A DNA stretch of 64,000 nucleotides from Mycobacterium syngnathidarum (GTDB lineage Bacteria > Actinomycetota > Actinomycetes > Mycobacteriales > Mycobacteriaceae): NCBI RefSeq assembly GCF_001942625.1, contig NZ_MLCL01000032.1, positions 62,001-126,000 on the forward strand. Direction: 5' to 3'. A model generated the notes under the pieces. It had not been told where the DNA came from. It saw nothing but the letters and a program-made list of their open reading frames with translations, and searched no databases. Position 1 is the first letter of the stretch, and every line of letters begins with the position of its first letter. The position numbers were made by a program, and so were the translations under genes. Positions 16,899 to 25,309 of this stretch are shown here, one piece after another.

Positions 16899-18175
16899 GA
16901 TGCTTTACGTCCTCTCACGACGGTCTCGGCCCTGGCCACGGCGACGGCGAGGCGGTCCAGGACGTCCTCGCAGAGCTCGCGCGAGAGCAGCAGACCTGGT
17001 TTGAACTGCAGGACACGGGGATCCAGCGTGGAGAAGATCGCCCACACGCCGTTCTCGTAGAGCTCGCGCATCACGAACTTGGCGCCCTCGGGGTGGTCGA
17101 ACTCCAGACCGATCACCACACCGTTCTGCCGGATGCCGACGAACCAGTCCGGATGGTCGGCCTGGATGCGCTGCAGCCCTTGGTCGAAGATGTCGGCGAT
17201 GTAGTGCACCATCGATCGCACCTCGGGGCGGGTGGAGATTTCGAGCGTCTTCAGCGCGGCGACACAGCCCAGCTCGGCGCCGCCGAAAGTGGAGATGTGG
17301 CCGAAGCCGTCCTCGTCGAGCCACTTCGCGGCGCGATCACTGAGCAGGGCCGCGGTGATCGGGTACATGCCACCGGACAGGCCCTTTCCGGTCACCAGGA
17401 TGTCGGGCTCGATGCCGTGTTTGGTGATGCACCACAGCTCACCGGTTCGCATCAGCCCGGTCTGCACCTCATCGGCGATGTAGAGGGTCCCGTGCTTCTC
17501 GGTGATGGCCTTGACGGCCTCGAGGTATCCCGGTGCGGGCAGCGGGAATCCGTACGTGGCCGGGATGGTCTCCATGATGACCGCGGCGACGTCACCGGGG
17601 GCGAGGACCTTCTCCATCGCCTCGATGTCGTTGAACGGAACCTGGAGGAACTCGTCGGGCTGGTCGGCCAGGAAGAACTTGGCGAACCGGTCGTCGCCGG
17701 TGGCCACCGCCAGTCCGGTGTGGCCGTGGTAGGCCTTGACGATCGAGACGATCTTGCGGCGCTTGGTGGCGTGACGGGCGCTTTTGAGCGCGATGTCGAT
17801 CGCCTCACCGCCCCCGGACCCGTACGCCACCTTCGTGATCGAGGCCGGTGCGGTCTCGACCAGTCGCTGTGCCAGGGCAGTGCGGGCCACCGACGGGAAG
17901 TGGTGGTTGCCGACGTCGAAGTGCGCCATGCCCTCGGTAATCGCCTGCATCACTTCAGGGTTGCGATGCCCGAGGTTGTAGGTGCCGCCGTTGAGATGCA
18001 GATCGATCAGGCGACGGCCGCCCATGTCCCACAGGAAATATCCCTCGCGACGGTCGATCACCAGATCGACACCGGTATCAGTCCAGAACTGTGTCTTGTC
18101 TGGATTCCAGAACGTCTTCGCCTTGTCCAGCACTTCGGCTTTGGACTCGAACGTGAACGTGCCGTAGTCGTACAT
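16895..18175 (-). CDS. Class-III PLP aminotransferase / phospho-lyase of RMM
   Basis: 426 residues, fold-type I. PLP lysine Lys264 in VTGKGLSGG, cofactor Asp235 in ADEVQTG and the GSGGGEA phosphate-binding turn are clear. In RMM loci this enzyme could either transaminate aminoacetone or, like ethanolamine-phosphate phospholyase, eliminate phosphate and ammonia from the kinase product to give propionaldehyde for the adjacent dehydrogenase; the gene order favours the second. First gene of the operon, so its leader (18,176-18,359) carries the main promoter and operator. Confidence 0.88.
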   Translation of the reverse strand: MYDYGTFTFESKAEVLDKAKTFWNPDKTQFWTDTGVDLVIDRREGYFLWDMGGRRLIDLHLNGGTYNLGHRNPEVMQAITEGMAHFDVGNHHFPSVARTALAQRLVETAPASITKVAYGSGGGEAIDIALKSARHATKRRKIVSIVKAYHGHTGLAVATGDDRFAKFFLADQPDEFLQVPFNDIEAMEKVLAPGDVAAVIMETIPATYGFPLPAPGYLEAVKAITEKHGTLYIADEVQTGLMRTGELWCITKHGIEPDILVTGKGLSGGMYPITAALLSDRAAKWLDEDGFGHISTFGGAELGCVAALKTLEISTRPEVRSMVHYIADIFDQGLQRIQADHPDWFVGIRQNGVVIGLEFDHPEGAKFVMRELYENGVWAIFSTLDPRVLQFKPGLLLSRELCEDVLDRLAVAVARAETVVRGRKAS

Positions 18176-18228
18176 GCGGCTCCCTCTCCAGCTATCCGGT
18201 AGCTGTGATGGGCCTCACCGTAAACGGT

Positions 18229-18254
18229 CGCAACCATTTGTGTCAATGGTTGCG
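18229..18254. promoter_or_regulatory. Perfect 10-bp inverted repeat between RMM operon and permease: likely GntR operator
   Basis: CGCAACCATT at 18229-18238 and AATGGTTGCG at 18245-18254 are perfect complements with a 6-bp spacer. It is the strongest dyad in the divergent region shared by the operon and the permease gene. On the plus strand TTGCCA at 18263-18268 with AATATA at 18287-18292 (18-bp spacing) is a possible promoter for the permease. Confidence 0.55.
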
Positions 18255-18359
18255 GAAAGTGCTTGCCAATCGATTTTGGTAGTGCCAATATACGTAGGGC
18301 CCGGATGTGGTCCAGCCCACATCGGGTGTCCCACTGTTACCTGGAAGGTATCCCGCTAG

Positions 18360-19895
18360 ATGACCGATCAAGCTGTCGCCGGGACTGAAGACACAGCTCA
18401 CGACGTCCAGAGACTGAAACGCAACGCCGTCGGCACCGTCGGCGTCATCTTCATGGCGGTGGCCACCGCCGCCCCGATCACAGCAATGGTCGGCAACGTC
18501 CCAATCGCAGTCGGCTTCGGAAATGGTTCGCACGCGCCGGCCGGCTACATCGTGGCAACCGTCGTCCTCGGCCTCTTCGCCGTGGGCTACGCGACCATGG
18601 CCAAGCACATCACCACCACAGGAGCTTTCTACGGCTATATCTCCCACGGACTGGGCCGGGTGGTCGGCATGGCCAGCGGCGGTCTGATCACCATGGCGTA
18701 CGTGGTGTTCGAGGCTTCCCTGATCGGGATCTTCTCGTTCTTCTTCCAGAACTTCATGCAATCCCAGCTGGGGATCCACGTTCACTGGATCATCCCGGCG
18801 CTGCTGATGCTGGCGGTCAACGCGATCCTGACCTACTTCGACGTCAACCTGACCGCCAAGGTGCTCGGCGTGTTCCTGGTGACCGAGATCGTCATGCTCG
18901 CACTGGGAGCGCTGGCGGTGCTGGTCAAGGGCGGAGGTCCGCAGGGCTTTGCTGTCGCCGATACCCTCAACCCCATCGGCGCCTTCACGCCGGCAGCCGG
19001 AATCGCCGGTGCCAGTGCCGGTTTGGGGCTGTTCTTCGCGTTCTGGTCATGGGTCGGCTTCGAATCGACCGCAATGTACGGCGAAGAGTCGCGCAACCCG
19101 AAGAAGATCATCCCCCGGGCCACCATGCTCAGCGTGCTCGGTGTCGGCCTGTTCTACGTTTTCGTGTCCTGGATGGCGATCGCAGGCACCGGCCCGCAGC
19201 ACGCCGTAGAACTCGCGCAGGATTCCGCGACGTCCTCGGAGATCTTCTTCGCCCCGGTGCGCAGCACCTACGGCGAGTGGGCGATCACGGTGTTCAACGT
19301 CCTGCTGGTCACCGGATCCTTCGCCTGCGGCATGGCGTTCCACAACTGCGCCTCGCGCTACCTGTACGCGCTGGGCCGCGAAGGCCTTTCCAAGGGACTG
19401 CAGAAGACCATCGGCGCAACGCATCCCACGCACGGGTCGCCCTACATCGCCTCGTTCGTCCAGAGCGCCGTTTCCTTGGTGATCATCCTCGCCTTCCTGT
19501 TCGCCGGGATGGACCCGTACGTGCACATGTACACACTGCTGGCGATCCTGGGCACCATGGCGATCCTGATCGTGCAGTCGCTGTGCGCCTTCTCGGTGAT
19601 CAGCTACTTCCACATCCGCAAGAACCATCCCGTCTCCAAGCACTGGTTCAAGACACTGATCGCCCCGGGCCTCGGCGGGATCGGCATGCTTTATGTCGTA
19701 TACCTGCTGTGGGAGCACAAGGATGCGGCGGCGGGCACTGCCTCGGGGACCCTGCTGTTCAAGCTGACGCCCTGGATCGTGGTGGGCATCTTCGTCCTCG
19801 GCGCGGGTATGGCCACCTACTTCAAGCTGCGCGATCCGCGTCGCTACGAGTTGATCGGCCGGATCGTGTTCGAGGACAACGTTGTTCGAGACTAG
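18360..19895 (+). CDS. APC-superfamily amine/amino-acid permease
   Basis: 511 residues with about twelve hydrophobic segments. The first helix region carries the APC signature (GTVGVIFMAVATAAPITAM) with an unwound-helix glycine motif, and FWSWVGFESTAMYGEESRNPKK marks the helix 6 region. It is divergent from the RMM operon across the shared operator, so it probably imports 1-amino-2-propanol or a related amine for the microcompartment pathway. The cytoplasmic tail is short. The substrate is inferred from context only. Confidence 0.88.
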   Translation: MTDQAVAGTEDTAHDVQRLKRNAVGTVGVIFMAVATAAPITAMVGNVPIAVGFGNGSHAPAGYIVATVVLGLFAVGYATMAKHITTTGAFYGYISHGLGRVVGMASGGLITMAYVVFEASLIGIFSFFFQNFMQSQLGIHVHWIIPALLMLAVNAILTYFDVNLTAKVLGVFLVTEIVMLALGALAVLVKGGGPQGFAVADTLNPIGAFTPAAGIAGASAGLGLFFAFWSWVGFESTAMYGEESRNPKKIIPRATMLSVLGVGLFYVFVSWMAIAGTGPQHAVELAQDSATSSEIFFAPVRSTYGEWAITVFNVLLVTGSFACGMAFHNCASRYLYALGREGLSKGLQKTIGATHPTHGSPYIASFVQSAVSLVIILAFLFAGMDPYVHMYTLLAILGTMAILIVQSLCAFSVISYFHIRKNHPVSKHWFKTLIAPGLGGIGMLYVVYLLWEHKDAAAGTASGTLLFKLTPWIVVGIFVLGAGMATYFKLRDPRRYELIGRIVFEDNVVRD

Positions 19896-20141
19896 ATGGA
19901 CTCGTTCGAACGCGTGTTGCTGAAGTTCGTCCTCGCGTGGGCTCCCTATGGGGGACCACGCGAGGACGACGTCTGGCTGGAGTTCGGCATGACCGCCGAG
20001 CAGTTGTGTGTCCGTTTCGCCAGGATCGTCGCTGGTCAGATCCCGAAGGCCAGGGCACTTTCGGCAGCCGACCGCTGCCTGTTGGAACGTGCCTGCCGAT
20101 ACCTACGGCACCAGCGTGAATCAGGCAAACGCCGCGCGTAG
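19896..20141 (+). CDS. Small hypothetical protein coupled to the permease
   Basis: 81 residues; the ATG follows the TAG stop of the permease with no gap, so the two are probably co-translated. It is helical, with an EDDVWLEFGMTAEQLCVRFARIV segment that could be an HTH-like helix pair, and a basic tail (RHQRESGKRRA). Family not recognised. The 3' end overlaps the convergent esterase by 21 bp. Confidence 0.6.
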   Translation: MDSFERVLLKFVLAWAPYGGPREDDVWLEFGMTAEQLCVRFARIVAGQIPKARALSAADRCLLERACRYLRHQRESGKRRA

Positions 20142-21056
20142 CCGCGCCAGTTGGCTGGCCATGAAGGCCTGGGCCACCGGAGTTTTCGCCGCGATCTGGT
20201 CGAAACCGTGGAACGCCCCGTACACCTGTTCCACCTGGCAGTCGACCCCGGCGGCGCGCAGGCGCTCGGCGTAAGCCATGTCCTCGTCGTGGAAAAGGTC
20301 CAGGGTTCCCACCCCGATCCAGGCCGGGGGAAGACCGGCCAGATCCTCGCGACGGCCCGGCACCGCAACGGTGGGATCGGCACCACCCAGGTAGGCCGAC
20401 CAGCCGAATCTGTTGCTGCCCTGGGTCCACAGCCGATGGCCCGGATTCTCCAACTCCGGTCCCACCGAGCGGTCGTCGAGCATTGGGTAGATCAGTATCT
20501 GAGCGGCAAGGGACACCTCGCCGCGGTCACGGGCGAGCAGGGCCAGCGCGGCAGCCAACCCGCCGCCGGCGCTGGCGCCGGCCACCGCGACGCGCGCGGA
20601 ATCGACAGCGGGCAGTGCGGCCAACCATTTCAGCGCCGCGTAGCAGTCCTCCAGACCGGCCGGGTATGGGTTCTGCGGAGCCAGCCGGTACTTGACCGCG
20701 GCCACCGTGGCGCCGAGCTCCCTGGCGAAGCGCCGGCACTGGGCATCGTCCTGCGCCGGGCTGCCCAGCACATAACCGCCGCCGTGGATCCACAGCAGGG
20801 CCGGCGTCGGTTCGGCGACGCCGGCGGGCCGGTACAGCCGCACCCCGACCCCTGAGCTGAGGGTGAGCACTTCGACATCCTTGGGTGTCTGCCGGTTCTG
20901 CAGCACGGTGAGTCGTTGCAGCAGCGGCAGAGAACGCCTGGTCACCAGCTGTCGCGGGAGGAAGCGGGCGATGCGTTCGAGGTCGGGATGAAACGCGGGC
21001 CGGGCGTCTGTGTTCGCAGTCACAATTACCGTTCTACCGGGTGTCCTCGACGCCAT
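20121..21056 (-). CDS. Alpha/beta-hydrolase (HSL-family lipase/esterase)
   Basis: 311 residues from ATG 21056; GTG at 21023 is an equally possible start, and an upstream in-frame ATG at 21110 lies inside a repeat sequence and is rejected. Motifs: WIHGGGYVLGS (oxyanion hole), GASAGGG (nucleophile elbow), GTLDLFHDED (acid) and GAFHGFD (His). Likely a carboxylesterase on short acyl or lipid-derived esters. Neighbours in the same direction are a SnoaL-like gene and the fadE6-like dehydrogenase. Confidence 0.82.
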   Translation of the reverse strand: MASRTPGRTVIVTANTDARPAFHPDLERIARFLPRQLVTRRSLPLLQRLTVLQNRQTPKDVEVLTLSSGVGVRLYRPAGVAEPTPALLWIHGGGYVLGSPAQDDAQCRRFARELGATVAAVKYRLAPQNPYPAGLEDCYAALKWLAALPAVDSARVAVAGASAGGGLAAALALLARDRGEVSLAAQILIYPMLDDRSVGPELENPGHRLWTQGSNRFGWSAYLGGADPTVAVPGRREDLAGLPPAWIGVGTLDLFHDEDMAYAERLRAAGVDCQVEQVYGAFHGFDQIAAKTPVAQAFMASQLARLRAAFA

Positions 21057-21070
21057 GTCGAGCAGGCCCT

Positions 21071-21152
21071 CCGTCGTCCGTGCGTGCGGTTTCCCGCCAG
21101 GGTCGTGCATCGCGTGGCACCGAGACCCGCAGGCCGAAACCGGCGCGCCGTG
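21071..21152. repeat. Dispersed ~80-bp repeat, copy A
   Basis: Starts 5'-CCGTCGTCCGTGCGTGCGG and contains a second invariant block GCCAGGGTCGTGCATCGCG, then GAAACCGG. It is very similar to copy B at 21678-21757, same orientation, 607 bp apart. It ends 6 bp before the stop codon of the SnoaL-like gene, between two co-directional minus-strand genes. Confidence 0.8.
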
Positions 21153-21157
21153 GCGTG

Positions 21158-21520
21158 TCAGGGCTTGTTCAGCACGATGAACAACGAGGCGATCAGGGCA
21201 TCGTGGGTCACGATGTAGTTGGTGAGGATCAGCTCCCCGGGCAGGTTCGTCTTGTCGTAGTCGCCGTCGTAGCGGGCCCGCAGCACCGTCACCCCGGACC
21301 GCTGGACCGTCTCGACGACCTGCATCGTGACCCGATCGCCGACGATCTCGTCGTGCACCCAGGTCCGGATGGCGTCTGGAGTGGTGAACTCACGCTGATT
21401 GTCGTGGACCAGTGCATCCGGGGTGAGGGTGGCCAAGACCGCGTCGACGTCGAAAGCGTTGACGGCATCGACGTACCTGCGCACCGCCGCGGGCATTTCA
21501 CACTTCTGCTGAATGGACAT
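21158..21520 (-). CDS. SnoaL/NTF2-like small protein
   Basis: 120 residues with the cone-shaped alpha+beta NTF2-like pattern: VRRYVDAVNAFDVDAVLATLTPDALVHDN at the start and the sheet GVTVLRARYDGDYDKT, then ILTNYIVTHDALIASLFIVL. Such proteins act as small isomerases, cyclases or binding proteins; this one lacks a diagnostic catalytic signature that I can identify. It is flanked on both sides by copies of a dispersed repeat. Confidence 0.78.
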   Translation of the reverse strand: MSIQQKCEMPAAVRRYVDAVNAFDVDAVLATLTPDALVHDNQREFTTPDAIRTWVHDEIVGDRVTMQVVETVQRSGVTVLRARYDGDYDKTNLPGELILTNYIVTHDALIASLFIVLNKP

Positions 21521-21677
21521 GCCGACAGGGTCGACCGTTCGCTGACTGGAGGGTCAAGGCCAGGCGCAATCTTGAGTCTCCCCTTGGGGGAGCGGCCACA
21601 CTGATCCGGTGACCATCGATCTGGTGCGGACGTCGTGGTCGACGGCGGCACGGTCCCGACGGTGTAAGCCGTCGATC

Positions 21678-21757
21678 CCGTCGTCCGTGCGTGCGGCTTT
21701 CCACGCCAGGGTCGTGCATCGCGTGGAGCTGCGACCGGCAGGTAGAAACCGGCCCCC
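21678..21757. repeat. Dispersed ~80-bp repeat, copy B
   Basis: Matches copy A at 21071-21152: identical 19-base opening CCGTCGTCCGTGCGTGCGG, identical GCCAGGGTCGTGCATCGCG block and the GAAACCGG end, with scattered changes between. It lies 14 bp beyond the stop codon of the acyl-CoA dehydrogenase gene. The remaining 21,521-21,677 stretch holds no gene that I can support. Confidence 0.8.
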
Positions 21758-21771
21758 CGCGAGATACCGAC

Positions 21772-23934
21772 CTACTTCAGCAGCGGGTCGCGGGGCAGGC
21801 CCAGGATGCGCTCGGCGATGGTGTTGCGGGTGATCTCCGATGTCCCGCCGGCGATGGTCATCGCCCGGTTGCCCAGGTATGCCCGCGTCAGCTTCGGCGT
21901 CTGGCCCGTCACCCCGGCCGAGCCGACCAGAGCCATGCCCAGCTCAGTCAGATGCTGTGAGTGCTCGGCCACCAGCAGCTTGGTGACGTTGCCCTCGGGG
22001 CCCGGCTCGGCTCCGGCGATGGCCCGGCTGACCCGGCGCAGGTTGAGCAGCCGCAGCGTGTGGCCGACGGCGATCACCTCACCGGCGCGTCGCACGTAGC
22101 GGGCCCCGTCGGGATCCGCATCGATCAGGGCCACCAGCTCGTCGGCGTCGAATCCGGTCGGTGCGGCCGAACCGCCGCCGATCGAGATGCGCTCGTTGCC
22201 CAGCGTGGCCCGCGCCACCAGCCAGCCCTTGTTCACATCGCCCACCACATCGGCGTCGGGGACGAACACGTCATCGAAGAAAACCTCGTTGAAGTGCGCG
22301 TCGCCGGTCAGGCCGCGCAGCGGATTCACCGTCACCCCAGGGGCTTTCATATCGATCGCCATCATGGTGACGCCGGCGTGCTTGGGCGCGTCAGGGTCGG
22401 TGCGCACGGTGGCCAGGCCCCACTGGCAGTGCTGGGCCAAGCTGGTCCACACTTTCTGCCCGGTGACTCGCCAGCCGCCGTCGACCTTCTTGGCGGCGGT
22501 ACGCACCGCGGCGGCGTCCGAACCCGCGCCCGGCTCGGAGAACAGCTGGCACCACATGACCTGTCCGCGCAGCACCGGTAGGACCCACCGCTCGCGCTGG
22601 TCATCGGTGCCGGCTTGGGCGATGGTCAGGGTCACCCAGCCGGTGATGCCCATGTCGGCGCGCTCGATATCGGTGAACTCCTCTTCGATTACCAACTGCT
22701 CCAACACATTCGCAGCGCGGCCATACGGCTTGGGCCAGTGCGGCACCAGGTAGCCGGAGTCCACCAGATAGTCGCGACGCTGGTCCTCGGGCAGCGCCTG
22801 CACCGCAGATGCGGCAGCCTGCGCGTTCTGCCGGTACTGCTCGGCTTCTGCCGGCAGCGCGAAGGACGCCCCGTGCGCCTGCCCGCTGCGTTGTCCGTCG
22901 ACGACGTCGATCAGCGGATCGGCACCGTCGCCGAGGACCGCGGCCAGCGTGCGGGCCCGGCGCAGGTAGAGGTGGGCGTCGTGCTCCCAGGTGAAGCCGA
23001 TGCCGCCGTGCAACTGAACGTTGGTCTCGGCGTTGAACACCACGGCACGGATGGCGTGCGCGGCGGCCACCGCGGCGGCGAAGGACGCCCCGTCGAGGTT
23101 GTCGGCGCGGGCGGCATCCCACACTGCGGCGGTGGTCTGTTCGGCGTCGACGAGCATGTTGGCCGCGTGGTGTTTGACGGCCTGGAAAGTGCCGATCGTG
23201 CGGCCGAACTGTTCGCGCACCTTCGCGTATTCGACAGCCATGTCGAGTGCGGCCCAGGACACTCCCACCGCTTCGGCCGAGCCGAGGATGCGGAACACCG
23301 TGCGCGCCGCTCGCGCCGTGCCGCGCAGGATCCGGCTGTCCTCGACTGCCACGGCCCGCAGGTCCACCGCGCCGATGCTGCGCGTGGTGTCCAGGGAATC
23401 CTGTGCGGTGACGGTGATGCCGTCGGCCGCCGCGTCCAGGATCACCAGGTCGTCGCCTGCGGCCAACACGAGTAGCCCGGCATCGGGGGCCCCGATCACC
23501 GCGCGTGCCTGGCCGCCGAGCAGGCCGTCGGGGCCGACGTGCACCGAGCCGGCCAGCCCGAGGGCGGCAACCGTGGTGCCGTCGGCGAGGCCCGGAAGCA
23601 GCTCGGCGCGAAGGGTTTCCGGCGCGTAGCGGTCGATGATCACCGAGGCTGACACGGTCGGCAGGAACGGACCCGGGGACAATTCGCGGCCGGCTACCTC
23701 GGCCACCACCGCAAGCTCGGCGAGCCCGAAACCGGAACCGCCGTACTCTTCGGAGATGGCCAGCCCGTTCCAGCCGAGTTCGGCGCCGGCTGACCAGATT
23801 TCATCGGGATAGGTCCCGGCATCCGCGAGCGTGGCGCGGGCGGCCGCGCGGCTGTCGAGCCGGTTCAGCTGCCCAAGCGCCGCGTCGGCTAGGTCCTGGT
23901 GCTCTTCGGTGATGGCCAGCGCAGACTTCGTCAT
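21772..23934 (-). CDS. fadE6: Two-domain acyl-CoA dehydrogenase (FadE6-like)
   Basis: 720 residues made of two fused acyl-CoA dehydrogenase units. The first unit (about 1-370) contains EEYGGSGFG and the FAD-domain segment VQLHGGIGFTWEHDAHLYLRR. The second (about 375-720) contains CQLFSEPGAGSDAA, the LGNERISIGGG region and IAGGTSEITRNTIAERILG. Length and layout match mycobacterial FadE6 (about 730). It carries out flavin-dependent alpha-beta dehydrogenation of an acyl-CoA; the duplication suggests a bulky or unusual substrate. The ATG is 2 bp from a TTAGC/GCTAA dyad, so its message may be nearly leaderless. Confidence 0.87.
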   Translation of the reverse strand: MTKSALAITEEHQDLADAALGQLNRLDSRAAARATLADAGTYPDEIWSAGAELGWNGLAISEEYGGSGFGLAELAVVAEVAGRELSPGPFLPTVSASVIIDRYAPETLRAELLPGLADGTTVAALGLAGSVHVGPDGLLGGQARAVIGAPDAGLLVLAAGDDLVILDAAADGITVTAQDSLDTTRSIGAVDLRAVAVEDSRILRGTARAARTVFRILGSAEAVGVSWAALDMAVEYAKVREQFGRTIGTFQAVKHHAANMLVDAEQTTAAVWDAARADNLDGASFAAAVAAAHAIRAVVFNAETNVQLHGGIGFTWEHDAHLYLRRARTLAAVLGDGADPLIDVVDGQRSGQAHGASFALPAEAEQYRQNAQAAASAVQALPEDQRRDYLVDSGYLVPHWPKPYGRAANVLEQLVIEEEFTDIERADMGITGWVTLTIAQAGTDDQRERWVLPVLRGQVMWCQLFSEPGAGSDAAAVRTAAKKVDGGWRVTGQKVWTSLAQHCQWGLATVRTDPDAPKHAGVTMMAIDMKAPGVTVNPLRGLTGDAHFNEVFFDDVFVPDADVVGDVNKGWLVARATLGNERISIGGGSAAPTGFDADELVALIDADPDGARYVRRAGEVIAVGHTLRLLNLRRVSRAIAGAEPGPEGNVTKLLVAEHSQHLTELGMALVGSAGVTGQTPKLTRAYLGNRAMTIAGGTSEITRNTIAERILGLPRDPLLK

Positions 23935-23936
23935 GA

Positions 23937-23949
23937 TTAGCGAAGCTAA
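23937..23949. promoter_or_regulatory. TTAGC-GAA-GCTAA dyad at the fadE6 start
   Basis: Perfect 5-bp arms with a 3-bp centre, located 2 bp upstream of the fadE6 start codon (minus strand). It is a short candidate repressor site and may be chance; the position directly at the start is the reason to list it. Confidence 0.3.
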
Positions 23950-24057
23950 CGGGGGTTTGAGGGTACGTCGACGTGATGCAGGTCACATTTTGACAGGTGT
24001 TGGACAAGTCGGCGAAGTTGTCGCCTGAGTCAATCCGTTGCGGGGTACGCTCGCGCA

Positions 24058-25281
24058 ATGACGGCACGACCGGATAACCGGTACCCCGCACCGACGCTCG
24101 GAGATCGCGCGCGATGGTTGCTACGCGCCAATCCTGCCGACCACATGCTGGCACTTAGCTTGGCAACGGCTTCGCTACCGGTGGTGGGCAAGCACCTGGA
24201 GCCGCTGGGCGCGCTCACCGCCATGAGTGTGTGGGGGTTCCGTCACCTGCCCGATTTCCTCACGTCCTCGGCGAAGTCTTGGCTCACGCCGGACAACGGC
24301 GATTTGCGGCAGGCCGAGCGCGAGCAGACCAACGCGATCGCCCAGGACGCGCTGCGCGGCGTGGTCTCGCCTGCTGACCTGGCCGTCGACTGGCCGGGTC
24401 CGGACAGCATGCCGCCGTTGTGGCGCACGCTTGAGTACCGGCGCGATGTCTACCGGACCTCGGTACGTTACGGCGACGATCCGTCCCAGTTGCTCGACGT
24501 GTGGCGCCCCGAGCAGTTGCCGGCCCATCCCGCGCCGGTGTTGCTGTTCGTTCCCGGTGGCGCCTGGGTGCACGGCGGGCGGATCCTGCAGGGCTACGCG
24601 TTGCTGTCGCATCTGGCCCGGCAGGGCTGGGTGTGTCTGTCGATCGACTACCGGGTCGCCCCGCACCACCGCTGGCCCCGGCACATCACCGACGTCAAGG
24701 CCGCAATCGCCTGGGCGCGTGCCAATGTCGACAAGTTCGGCGGTGACCGTAACTTCGTCGCGATCGCGGGCTGCTCGGCCGGTGGTCACCTGGCCGCACT
24801 CGCCGGCCTCACCCCGAACGACCCGGACCTGCAGGGGGATCTACCCGACGGGGCGGACACCTCGGTCGACGCCGTGGTCGGAATCTACGGACGCTACGAC
24901 TGGGAAGACCGCTCCACCGAGGAGCGGGTCCGATTTGTCGACTTCCTGGAACGGATTGTGGTGGGACGCAAGATCGATCGCCATCCGGAGATATTCCGGA
25001 AAGCCTCCCCGATCGCCCAGATCCACCCCGACTCGCCGCCGTTCCTGGTCGTCCACGGTACCGGTGACAGCGTCATCCCGGTGGCGCAGGCACGCAGTTT
25101 CGTCGACAAGCTCAAGGCGGTGTCACGGGCCGTCGTCGGCTACATTGAGCTGCCCGGGGCCGGGCATGCCTTCGACATGACCGACGGCGCCAGGACCGGG
25201 GCGATGGCAACGGCAGTTGGCTTGTTCCTCAACCAAATTCACCGGAATCGTGCGATGGATGAGGCCAAAGCGGTCATATAG
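24058..25281 (+). CDS. lipC: LipC-like carboxylesterase
   Basis: 407 residues. Alpha/beta-hydrolase domain in the C-terminal two thirds: LLFVPGGAWVHG (oxyanion hole), IAGCSAGGHLAALA (Ser in GxSxG), HGTGDSVIPV (acid) and PGAGHAFDM (His). The N-terminal ~110 residues form the extra helical region seen in mycobacterial LipC/LipO proteins. It is followed 28 bp later by a WS/DGAT gene, the same pairing as lipC-Rv0221 in M. tuberculosis, suggesting joint action in storage-lipid or cell-surface ester turnover. Confidence 0.85.
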   Translation: MTARPDNRYPAPTLGDRARWLLRANPADHMLALSLATASLPVVGKHLEPLGALTAMSVWGFRHLPDFLTSSAKSWLTPDNGDLRQAEREQTNAIAQDALRGVVSPADLAVDWPGPDSMPPLWRTLEYRRDVYRTSVRYGDDPSQLLDVWRPEQLPAHPAPVLLFVPGGAWVHGGRILQGYALLSHLARQGWVCLSIDYRVAPHHRWPRHITDVKAAIAWARANVDKFGGDRNFVAIAGCSAGGHLAALAGLTPNDPDLQGDLPDGADTSVDAVVGIYGRYDWEDRSTEERVRFVDFLERIVVGRKIDRHPEIFRKASPIAQIHPDSPPFLVVHGTGDSVIPVAQARSFVDKLKAVSRAVVGYIELPGAGHAFDMTDGARTGAMATAVGLFLNQIHRNRAMDEAKAVI

Positions 25282-25309
25282 ACGTTTCCACACACCTGGG
25301 GAGGACACC

